From Sphingomonas sp. (GTDB taxonomy: Bacteria; Pseudomonadota; Alphaproteobacteria; Sphingomonadales; Sphingomonadaceae): a stretch of DNA of 5,418 nt. Below are positions 1-4,726 of the stretch, in pieces; the stretch's first letter is position 1; every line of letters begins with the position of its first letter. The notes below the pieces were generated by a model. It had not been told where the DNA came from. It made no database searches and was given only the letters and a program-made list of their open reading frames with translations. Location: NCBI GenBank assembly GCA_019247755.1, contig JAFBAM010000087.1, forward strand, positions 1 to 5,418. The letters run 5' to 3'. The translations under genes were made by a program, and so were the position numbers.

Positions 1-116
1 GGACATCGCATCTGCCCGAGCTGCAGCCGGGACAGATGCTGGAAGCCCGGATCGCTCCAAGCTCCAAAGGCCTTACCGCAATCGAGCTGCGCGACTTCGA
101 CGCGCCGGAGGAATAG
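1..116 (+). CDS. Cold-shock-domain protein, C-terminal fragment (5' end outside window)
   Basis: Reading from base 3 gives about 37 codons ending in TAG at 114-116. The fragment contains LPELQPGQMLEARIAP followed by KGLTAIELRDF. This matches the last beta strands of a CspA-type nucleic-acid-binding domain as found in alphaproteobacterial cold-shock proteins: an E-L-x-P-G-Q turn, then a K-G-L-x-A-x-E-L strand. Such proteins bind single-stranded RNA or DNA in the cytoplasm and act as RNA chaperones. The RNP1 and RNP2 motifs lie upstream of the window, so the diagnostic residues cannot be seen and the assignment rests on the C-terminal strand alone. The final codons overlap the frame that leads into the DUF192 gene, which suggests that the two genes are co-transcribed. 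Confidence 0.7.
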   Translation, partial: TSHLPELQPGQMLEARIAPSSKGLTAIELRDFDAPEE

Positions 117-226
117 GCGCGGTCGCCGTTCTGCTTGCCTGCAGCCCCCAGGCGCCCGCCCAGAATGCTCCGATAGATAATAATGTCGGCGTCGACGTTC
201 GCGCGCCACAAACGGGACTTCGCCAA
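83..226 (+). other. Lipoprotein-like leader in frame with the DUF192 gene but lacking a standard start codon
   Basis: The frame of the DUF192 protein stays open upstream of its first GTG to the window start. From 83 it encodes RAARLRR, then a hydrophobic run AGGIGAVAVLLAC, with a lipobox (L-L-A-C) whose cysteine is at 140-142, then a Pro/Ala/Asn linker into the DUF192 domain. That is the layout of a type II signal peptide. No ATG, GTG or TTG occurs in this frame between 2 and 226. ATA at 113 is the nearest non-standard candidate, but a start there would drop the arginine-rich n-region. Either translation starts at an unusual codon, or a base error or mutation removed the start, or the real product begins at GTG 227. 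Confidence 0.5.
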
Positions 227-586
227 GTGCCGCTGACCATCAAATCGAAGAACGGTGTCCACACTTTCAAGGTGGACGTCGCGGCAACCCCCGAGCAGCA
301 GGAAAAAGGCCTGATGTTCGTCCAGTCGCTTCCCGGCGATCGCGGGATGATTTTCCCCTACGATCCGCCTCAGGAAGTCGCGTTCTGGATGAAGAACACG
401 CTCATCCCGCTCGACATCGCCTACATCCGCAGCGACGGTACGATCGTGCGTATCACCAAGGCGGAGGCGATGGACCTGACGCCTTTGCCCTCTGGCGAGC
501 CGATTGCCGCGGTGTTGGAGATCAGGAGCGGACGCGCGGCCGAGCTGGGGATCCGTGAAGGCGATATCGTGGAGTGGACGCGCTAG
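227..586 (+). CDS. DUF192 domain protein, probably an envelope lipoprotein
   Basis: The 119-residue product from GTG 227 is almost entirely a DUF192 domain. The family signatures appear in order: TPEQQEKGLMFVQSLP, GMIFPYDPP, FWMKNTLIPLDIAYI, a D-G-T-I-V-R-I strand, and the closing VLEIRSGRAAELGIREGD. The biochemical role of DUF192 is not established; bacterial members are usually small exported proteins. GTG 227 is the first standard start in the frame, but it has no clear ribosome-binding site and would omit the lipobox-bearing leader visible at 83-226. I therefore expect the true N-terminus to lie upstream, with Cys 140-142 lipidated. The gene follows the cold-shock gene closely and precedes the complex I gene by 39 bases, so one transcript is plausible. 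Confidence 0.85.
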   Translation: MPLTIKSKNGVHTFKVDVAATPEQQEKGLMFVQSLPGDRGMIFPYDPPQEVAFWMKNTLIPLDIAYIRSDGTIVRITKAEAMDLTPLPSGEPIAAVLEIRSGRAAELGIREGDIVEWTR

Positions 587-625
587 CTTGCTTCGAAAGG
601 AGCGGCGGCGCTAAGGCGCTCGGCC

Positions 626-1009
626 ATGGGTTTCTGGTCCAAGACATTCACCTGGTGGAACGGCGATACGTGGGGGACGTGGCTCACTACACGCCGGTTT
701 GGCGGTGAGGTTGGCCGCGACGAGTCGGGCAACGTTTATTATCAGGACAAGAAGCGGCCGCACCGCCGCTGGGTGATCTATAGCGGCGCGAATGACGGAA
801 GCCTGGTGCCGCCAGCCTGGCAAATGTGGCTCAAGGGAACGATCGACGAACTACCGGACAAGGCGCTGCCACCGGTCCGCAAGTTCCAGCAGAAGCCGAC
901 GGGCAATCTTACCGGCACGATGGAAGCGTTCCGTCCCGACGGAGCGCTGGGCTCCGGCAAGCTGCGTCCAGCCTCGACCGGCGATTACGAGCCCTGGATT
1001 CCAGAATAA
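626..1009 (+). CDS. NDUFA12-family NADH:ubiquinone oxidoreductase (complex I) accessory subunit
   Basis: The 127-residue protein matches the 17.2-kDa (NDUFA12/B17.2) family, the accessory subunit shared by mitochondrial and alphaproteobacterial complex I. Visible hallmarks are the N-terminal WWNGDTWGTWLTTRRFG, the E-V-G-R-D-x-x-G-N-V-Y-Y-Q strand, RRWVIYSGANDGS, and VPPAWQMWLKGTIDELP. The tail is less conserved and ends in YEPWIPE. The protein should sit on the cytoplasmic side of complex I, at its peripheral arm. It has no signal peptide or membrane segment. ATG 626 is the only reasonable start. An AAGG at 613-616 is a modest ribosome-binding site, while a stronger AAAGGAG at 596-602 is about 23 bases away, perhaps brought closer by a GAGCG/CGCTC stem (600-604 with 617-621). 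The stop lies 2 bases before the next gene, which implies co-translation. Confidence 0.93.
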   Translation: MGFWSKTFTWWNGDTWGTWLTTRRFGGEVGRDESGNVYYQDKKRPHRRWVIYSGANDGSLVPPAWQMWLKGTIDELPDKALPPVRKFQQKPTGNLTGTMEAFRPDGALGSGKLRPASTGDYEPWIPE

Positions 1010-1011
1010 GC

Positions 1012-1623
1012 GTGCGTTCGCCTGCCGCACCGCTGATGATCGCGCTTGCGCTCGCCGGGTGCGGCAAGGGCAAGCCGGAAGCCAATGCCCCACTGCCTGC
1101 CGCGAAGCAGGCGGCGTCGACCGCCAACGGCGAGGGCGGCGTCACGCCTATGGCACAGCGCGTCGCCGTGCTCGGGATCCTCAACAAGCGTAACGGGATT
1201 GTCCAGGACATCGCCCTTCACCCCGGCCAGTCGGCCCGCTGGAAGGACGTGATCGTGCGGTTACGTGCTTGTGAGACGACCGCTCCATGGGAGCCCGAGA
1301 AATTGACGGGTGCCTTCGTCCAGGTCGACGTGCAACAGCCGGATAAACGCTGGAACCGAATCTTCTCTGGCTGGCTCTACAAAGAATCACCGTCGCTAAA
1401 TGTCGTTGAGCACCCGATCTATGACGTTTGGCCCAAAAGCTGCGAAATGACGTATCCGGCTGGGCCTGCGGCGCCAGCTGCCCCGGCGAGCTCGAGCAAC
1501 CTGTCGAGCGCGAAGAAGTCCGGGGGAACCTCGGGCGATTTGCCGAGCGCCTCGATCAATGCTCCAGCGGCAGAGCCGCCGACCGCCCCGCCGCCCAACG
1601 CAGCCGACAATAACGCGACGTAG
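1012..1623 (+). CDS. DUF2155 lipoprotein with a Pro/Ala-rich tail
   Basis: From GTG 1012 the product has 203 residues. It begins with MRSPAAPLMIALALAGC, a type II signal peptide with lipobox L-A-G-C and lipidation at Cys17. A short Ala/Lys linker leads to a DUF2155 domain (about residues 50-150). This contains a VRLRACETT segment (Cys87), a G-A-F-V-Q-V-D-V strand, FSGWLYKESPSLNVVEHPIYDVWPKSC (two adjacent segments), and Cys144, which probably pairs with Cys87 in the periplasm. The function of the family is unknown. The last 59 residues are low-complexity Ala/Pro/Ser/Asn and lie antisense to the end of aat. GTG 1012 is preferred over ATG 1036 because the latter would leave too short a signal peptide, and over earlier in-frame starts because those lie inside the NDUFA12 gene. 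Confidence 0.88.
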   Translation: MRSPAAPLMIALALAGCGKGKPEANAPLPAAKQAASTANGEGGVTPMAQRVAVLGILNKRNGIVQDIALHPGQSARWKDVIVRLRACETTAPWEPEKLTGAFVQVDVQQPDKRWNRIFSGWLYKESPSLNVVEHPIYDVWPKSCEMTYPAGPAAPAAPASSSNLSSAKKSGGTSGDLPSASINAPAAEPPTAPPPNAADNNAT

Positions 1624-2153
1624 GTTTCGCGCGGGACGCTGATTGCCCCCAACGAAGCGAGGTGCTCCGTCATGAACTGGCAATCGAGCAAAGTGAAATT
1701 ACCGGTCCTGAGGCGTGCCACCAACCAGGCAAGCGCGATCTTCGAAGCGTCGCGCTCGCGGCTGAACATGCTTTCGCCGAAGAAAGCTCGGCCAAGCTTC
1801 ACGCCATAGAGGCCTCCGACTAACTCACCGGCGAGCCAGACCTCGACCGAATGAGCGTGTCCAGAGCCGTGAAGGGCCAGCATCGCCCGCTCAAGCTCGT
1901 CGTTGATCCAGGTCTCCTCACGGTCCGCGCAGGCGGTAATGACGGCCTGAAAGGCCTGGTCCCGTGTGACGTCGAACTTTCCGGACCGAAGCGTGCGCCT
2001 GAGCGATCGCGCGAGGTGGAAGCGCTCAAGGGGGATGATTGCGCGGTTGCGCGGCTCCACCCAGAACAGCTCCGATGCGTCGCGGCTGTCGGCCATCGGA
2101 AAGATGCCGGTCGCATAGCCCTGAAGGAGGAGGCGCGGATCCAGGCGACTCAT
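1419..2153 (-). CDS. aat: Leucyl/phenylalanyl-tRNA--protein transferase
   Basis: The 244-residue protein is a clear Aat, the cytoplasmic enzyme that moves Leu or Phe from its tRNA to proteins with N-terminal Arg or Lys, marking them for ClpS/ClpAP degradation. Motifs in order are GYATGIFPMAD (12-22), FWVEPRNRAIIPL (30-42), the ADREETWIND segment (76-85), GHAHSVEVW (98-106), LVGGLYGVKLG (111-121), FFGESMFSR (124-132), LLDCQF and the HLASLGAISVPR strand. The tail beyond about residue 178 is Ala/Gly-rich, then DFFALDRL, and ends SQLLGQTS. This tail extends past the catalytic domain and overlaps the 3' end of the DUF2155 gene. ATG 2153 lies 9 bases after the arsC stop, so the two are probably one operon. 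No strong ribosome-binding site is seen, which fits translational coupling. Confidence 0.95.
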   Translation of the reverse strand: MSRLDPRLLLQGYATGIFPMADSRDASELFWVEPRNRAIIPLERFHLARSLRRTLRSGKFDVTRDQAFQAVITACADREETWINDELERAMLALHGSGHAHSVEVWLAGELVGGLYGVKLGRAFFGESMFSRERDASKIALAWLVARLRTGNFTLLDCQFMTEHLASLGAISVPRETYVALLSAALGGGAVGGSAAGALIEALGKSPEVPPDFFALDRLLELAGAAGAAGPAGYVISQLLGQTS

Positions 2154-2162
2154 GCCGCCAGA

Positions 2163-2510
2163 CTACAGAATCTCGCGCACCGTGTCCTGCGGACGGCAAA
2201 GGCGCACCCCTTTTGAGGTCTCCACGATTGGCCGGTTGATGAGGATGGGGTGACGGACCATGGCGTCGAGGATTTCGTCATCGCTCACCTCAGGTCGAGT
2301 CAGACCCAAGTCCTCAGCTAGCGCTTCCTTGGCGCGAAGTCCCTCGCGGGGGGTTATCCCGGCGCGAGCGTAAAGCCGCACGAGGTCATCGCGGCTTGGG
2401 GGATTCTTGAGATATTCGTGGATCCACACGTCGCATCCGGCATCGCGGAGGATTTCGAGCGTCTTGCGGGATGTGCCGCACTTGGGATTGTGAAAAATCG
2501 TTGCCTTCAT
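2163..2510 (-). CDS. arsC: ArsC-family (glutaredoxin-coupled) arsenate reductase
   Basis: The 115-residue thioredoxin-fold protein starts with ATIFHNPKCGTSRKTLEIL. Cys11 matches the catalytic Cys12 of Escherichia coli plasmid ArsC. The family signature continues with YLKNPPSRDDLVRL and HPILINRPIV. The three arginines that bind arsenate and stabilise the thiolate in E. coli ArsC (R60, R94, R107) are matched by R59, R93 and R106 (in RLCRP). This supports a true arsenate reductase rather than an Spx or YffB relative. The protein lacks the roughly 25-residue C-terminal tail of the E. coli enzyme, which is common in chromosomal members. No arsR, arsB or acr3 gene is visible, so an arsenic role is family-based only. 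It is the first gene of the arsC-aat pair. Confidence 0.9.
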   Translation of the reverse strand: MKATIFHNPKCGTSRKTLEILRDAGCDVWIHEYLKNPPSRDDLVRLYARAGITPREGLRAKEALAEDLGLTRPEVSDDEILDAMVRHPILINRPIVETSKGVRLCRPQDTVREIL

Positions 2511-2541
2511 ACGCCACAGGTTCCCGGAAGAGTTTCAGCAG

Positions 2542-2559
2542 GTTAAACAGTTATTTAAC
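2542..2559. promoter_or_regulatory. AT-rich dyad, possible promoter or operator for arsC-aat
   Basis: GTTAAACAGTTATTTAAC forms a 6-6-6 dyad (GTTAAA and TTTAAC arms) about 32 bases before the arsC start. It is the most AT-rich spot in a GC-rich window. On the - strand it contains TTGTTA and TAAATA, which resemble promoter hexamers, but no well-spaced -35/-10 pair stands out. Read this as a possible promoter or operator only. Confidence 0.25.
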
Positions 2560-2600
2560 AACAGATCAGGGTTTTGCCGCACTTGCTTTGTCGCGCGTGC

Positions 2601-2625
2601 GGAACGATGAGCCTCCCTCGTCGTT
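2601..2625 (+). promoter_or_regulatory. EcfG-type general stress response promoter
   Basis: GGAAC at 2601-2605 and CGTT at 2622-2625 are separated by exactly 16 bases. GGAAC-N16/17-CGTT is the known consensus of promoters read by EcfG, the general stress sigma factor of alphaproteobacteria, including sphingomonads. It points toward the glycine-zipper lipoprotein at 2710. Transcription would start around 2631-2634, giving a 5' UTR of about 75-80 bases. The match is to both elements with allowed spacing, in the only sizeable divergent intergenic gap of the window. Confidence 0.7.
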
Positions 2626-2635
2626 GCAGCGGTTG

Positions 2636-2679
2636 TAACATGTACCGTCGCGGGCGGAAGCGGCGGCGTGCGCATGTTA
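2636..2679 (+). other. Long stem-loop in the predicted 5' UTR of the glycine-zipper lipoprotein
   Basis: TAACATG (2636-2642) is the exact reverse complement of CATGTTA (2673-2679). Inside these arms CCGTCGC (2645-2651) pairs with GCGGCGG (2660-2666) with a single G-U. The two stems could stack into one hairpin beginning almost at the predicted transcription start. It has no U-tract, so it is not a terminator. A stability or translation-control element is possible. Confidence 0.45.
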
Positions 2680-2696
2680 GAGCAGCTCAATAGAAC

Positions 2697-2701
2697 GGGA
2701 G
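2697..2701 (+). promoter_or_regulatory. Ribosome-binding site fixing the lipoprotein start
   Basis: GGGAG ends 8 bases before ATG 2710. It supports that ATG over the in-frame GTG at 2668, which would put about 14 unrelated residues in front of a complete lipoprotein signal peptide and would lie in the predicted UTR stem. Confidence 0.7.
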
Positions 2702-2709
2702 AAAGAGCG

Positions 2710-3279
2710 ATGCGTAGATCAATCCTAGCAATTACGCTTGCCAGCACTGCGGCCCTCGGCGCTTGCGCCAACAATCCGCGTGTCGCGCAGGACGCCGCGA
2801 TTGGCGCGGCGGGCGGCGCTGCGGTTGGCGCCGTTGTTCCGGGCGTCAGCGTGATTGAGGGCGCTGCGGTTGGCGCGGCGATCGGCGGCCTCGCCGGCGC
2901 GGTGTGGACCGACACCAACAATGACGGCTACGTCGACGGCTATACCTACAACGGCCAATATTATGCCGGCACGCCGCAGGGCTATGATCCGGGTACCCAC
3001 AGCGTCCTAGCCGGCGCGGCGACTGGTGCTCTTGGCGGCGCGGCGCTTGGCGCAGCTGCCGGCGCGGTCATTCCGGGCGTCAGCATCCTCCAGGGCGCGG
3101 TGATCGGCGCTGCGGTCGGCGGTCTTGCCGGTGCGGTCTGGGCCGATCGCGACAACGATGGCCGGGTGGACGGTTACGTCTACAACGGGCAATATTATGC
3201 CGGACCGCCGGCCAATGCGGCTCCGGCTCCGGCACCGATGCCGGCCCCGGCCCCAACGCGTAGCGGTGAGCGCGGCTAA
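2710..3279 (+). CDS. Tandem glycine-zipper lipoprotein with DxDxDG loops
   Basis: The 189-residue product begins MRRSILAITLASTAALGAC, a lipoprotein signal peptide with lipobox L-G-A-C and Cys19. It then holds two copies of one unit (about 28-89 and 106-167), offset by 78 residues without gaps. Each unit has a glycine/alanine zipper split by a PGVS turn, typical of small outer-membrane-associated glycine-zipper proteins. It continues through GGLAGAVW into a loop (DTNNDGYVDG, then DRDNDGRVDG) and ends in YNGQYYAG. The loops fit the DxDxDGxxD calcium-binding pattern, copy 2 exactly and copy 1 with Asn at the third position. The tail is Pro/Ala-rich. I cannot name a function; a membrane-inserted hairpin with a surface metal loop is inference. 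The upstream promoter implies stress induction. Confidence 0.85.
   Translation: MRRSILAITLASTAALGACANNPRVAQDAAIGAAGGAAVGAVVPGVSVIEGAAVGAAIGGLAGAVWTDTNNDGYVDGYTYNGQYYAGTPQGYDPGTHSVLAGAATGALGGAALGAAAGAVIPGVSILQGAVIGAAVGGLAGAVWADRDNDGRVDGYVYNGQYYAGPPANAAPAPAPMPAPAPTRSGERG
2791..3210 (+). repeat. Two-copy internal repeat of the glycine-zipper/DxDxDG unit
   Basis: Copy 1 spans 2791-2976 and copy 2 spans 3025-3210, with a 48-base linker between them. Long stretches agree at protein level: PGVS, GAAxGGLAGAVW, NDGxVDGYxYNGQYYAG. The best-conserved DNA lies around the YNGQYYAG codons. The preserved spacing of 234 bases points to an intragenic duplication. Confidence 0.85.
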
Positions 3280-3283
3280 TTCG

Positions 3284-3301
3284 GACCCGTCGAAGCGGGT
3301 C
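3284..3301 (+). terminator. Weak hairpin just after the lipoprotein gene
   Basis: GACCCG (3284-3289) pairs with CGGGTC (3296-3301), plus a U-G pair closing a CGAA loop, followed by only TTT. It lies 4 bases after the lipoprotein stop. It could be a weak terminator or a 3'-end stabiliser, with read-through into the transpeptidase gene. Confidence 0.4.
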
Positions 3302-3328
3302 TTTGACGGGAATCCGATTGGAGAATGC

Positions 3329-4723
3329 GTGAACTTGAAGCGTGAAGAGTGCACCGGCCACTGGCCGGTGCACTTTTGTCTGAGAGGCCTGATGATTGCC
3401 GCGGCGGCGATGGCTATCGTCGCACCTAGCCCGGTTGCCGCCGAGCAAAGGGCCCCGGTTACCGCCTCCCAGACGCCTGCATCTGGACAGAGCATCGCGG
3501 ACTTCTACCGCGCGCGAAACAATTATCCGCTGTGGCTGTCGCCAACCGCGGGTGACGCGCCCCAGCAGCTGATTGCGCTGCTCAGGAGCGCCAACCTCGA
3601 CGGCCTTTATCCCGACAAATACCACGCCGACGCCCTCCAGCAGGGGCTGGATCAGGCGCTGGCCGAGAAGAACCCGAAGAAGCAGGCGGAAGCCAAGGAC
3701 AGCGCGGAGCGCGCCCTTTCCGATGCTTTCGTTTCGTACGTCGACGACCTCGTCCACGATCCCAATATCGGCATATTGTATGTCGACGCCGGACTCAGGC
3801 CGAAGCCGCCGTCGCCGCTGGTGACCCTGCTGAATGCGGCCGCGGCCGGGTCTCTCAGCGAATATGTTCGCACCCTGGGCTGGATGAACCCTTATTACGG
3901 TGAGCTCCGTCAGGCGCTGGCAAACCATGAATATGCAGACGACCATCAACGTCAGCTGATCGCGCTCAACCTGGAACGAACCCGTGCGCTTCCGGCTGGC
4001 AAGCAGCGCTATGTTCTCGTCAATGCGGCGCAGCAGCGGCTCTACATGTTCGAGGGCGGCAAGATGGTCGACTCAATGGTCGTCGTCGTCGGCAAGCCCA
4101 AATATCCGACGCCACTGATCACGGCTTACATCCGCTTCGCTAGCCTCAACCCTTATTGGTACGTCCCGACCGACCTCGCCGCCGAAAGGATCGCGCCCAA
4201 CGTCGTGAAACGTGGGCAGCGTTACCTCGACGACCTGGGTTACCAGGTCATGTCCGACTGGGATGAGAACGCCGAACTCGTTGATCCCAAGTCGATCGAT
4301 TGGAAGGGCGTCGCCGACGGCAAGGTCGAAGTTCGCATCCGCCAGTTGCCGGGACCGCACAATTCAATGGGCCGCATGAAATTCATGTTCCCCAACGAGG
4401 CGGGGGTCTACCTCCACGACAATCCTGAGCGCGAGCTCTTCACCGAGGCGTCGAGGCTGTACAGCGGCGGCTGCGTCAGGCTGGAAGATGCCGCGCGGCT
4501 TGGTCGATGGTTGTTCGGCTACGACCTCGATTGGGAGGTTGCCGGGACCGAGCAGCGCGTGCCGATGCCGAGCCTTGTCCCCGTCTACATCACCTATCTC
4601 ACGGCTCTGCCGGAGGGATCGTCGATCGCTTTTTACGACGACGTCTACGGGCGTGACGCGACGCGGCTTGCCACAACCAGTAGCGCCGCTCAGGACGGCG
4701 TCGCCACGACCGGAACTCGTTAG
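3329..4723 (+). CDS. YcbB-like L,D-transpeptidase
   Basis: This is a periplasmic enzyme that makes 3-3 peptidoglycan cross-links or attaches proteins to the wall. From GTG 3329 it has 464 residues: an n-region with K4, R5 and R19, hydrophobic LMIAAAAMAIVA, and likely cleavage after PSPVAA. The N-terminal scaffold domain opens with SIADFYRARNNYPLWL (55 onward). The YkuD domain (about 227-405) opens with RYVLVNAAQQRLYMFEGG. It carries the catalytic set: His363 in YLHDNPERELF and Cys382 in YSGGCVRLEDA. No separate peptidoglycan-binding repeat is seen. The start is uncertain: GTG 3329 has GGAGA at 3320-3324, whereas ATG 3392 has GAGAGG at 3382-3387 but would give a signal peptide with no basic residue. 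The codons in 3329-3391 are also unlike the rest (AGA, TGT, TTT). Confidence 0.92.
   Translation: MNLKREECTGHWPVHFCLRGLMIAAAAMAIVAPSPVAAEQRAPVTASQTPASGQSIADFYRARNNYPLWLSPTAGDAPQQLIALLRSANLDGLYPDKYHADALQQGLDQALAEKNPKKQAEAKDSAERALSDAFVSYVDDLVHDPNIGILYVDAGLRPKPPSPLVTLLNAAAAGSLSEYVRTLGWMNPYYGELRQALANHEYADDHQRQLIALNLERTRALPAGKQRYVLVNAAQQRLYMFEGGKMVDSMVVVVGKPKYPTPLITAYIRFASLNPYWYVPTDLAAERIAPNVVKRGQRYLDDLGYQVMSDWDENAELVDPKSIDWKGVADGKVEVRIRQLPGPHNSMGRMKFMFPNEAGVYLHDNPERELFTEASRLYSGGCVRLEDAARLGRWLFGYDLDWEVAGTEQRVPMPSLVPVYITYLTALPEGSSIAFYDDVYGRDATRLATTSSAAQDGVATTGTR
3348..3377 (+). terminator. Perfect hairpin with T-tract at the start of the transpeptidase gene
   Basis: GTGCACCGGCCA (3349-3360) and TGGCCGGTGCAC (3362-3373) are exact reverse complements around one base; an outer A-T pair (3348-3374) extends the stem. 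TTTT follows at 3374-3377. This is the form of an intrinsic terminator. It lies inside the coding region if GTG 3329 is the start, or just before the ribosome-binding site if ATG 3392 is. It could end transcription from the lipoprotein gene or act as an attenuator. Confidence 0.7.
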
Positions 4724-4726
4724 ACC

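Noticed and set aside
826..1011. N-terminal extension of the DUF2155 frame into the complex I gene
   Set aside because: It overlaps the conserved NDUFA12 gene in another frame and would bury the lipoprotein signal peptide that begins at 1012.
1851..2239. Plus-strand open frames opposite aat and arsC
   Set aside because: They lack recognisable motifs and ribosome-binding sites and lie antisense to a clear aat gene.
2517..2545. A second GGAAC (- strand) near the arsC start as an EcfG promoter
   Set aside because: No CGTT follows at 16-17 bases, and the site is too close to the arsC start codon.
3125..3328. N-terminal extension of the transpeptidase frame into the lipoprotein gene
   Set aside because: The extension lies wholly out of frame inside the lipoprotein coding region and its end, and it would bury the signal peptide behind 68 more Arg/Pro-rich residues.
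3325..3345. Possible six-residue leader peptide (ATG 3325 to TGA 3345) before the terminator-like hairpin
   Set aside because: The only Shine-Dalgarno-like sequence (GGAGA, 3320-3324) directly abuts the ATG, which is too close. The peptide (MRELEA) has no run of a regulatory amino acid.
3080..3949. Long open frame (289 codons) on the - strand opposite the lipoprotein and transpeptidase genes
   Set aside because: It is antisense to two well-supported genes, is rich in Arg/Gly/Ala as expected of a GC-rich shadow frame, and shows no recognisable domain or signal peptide.
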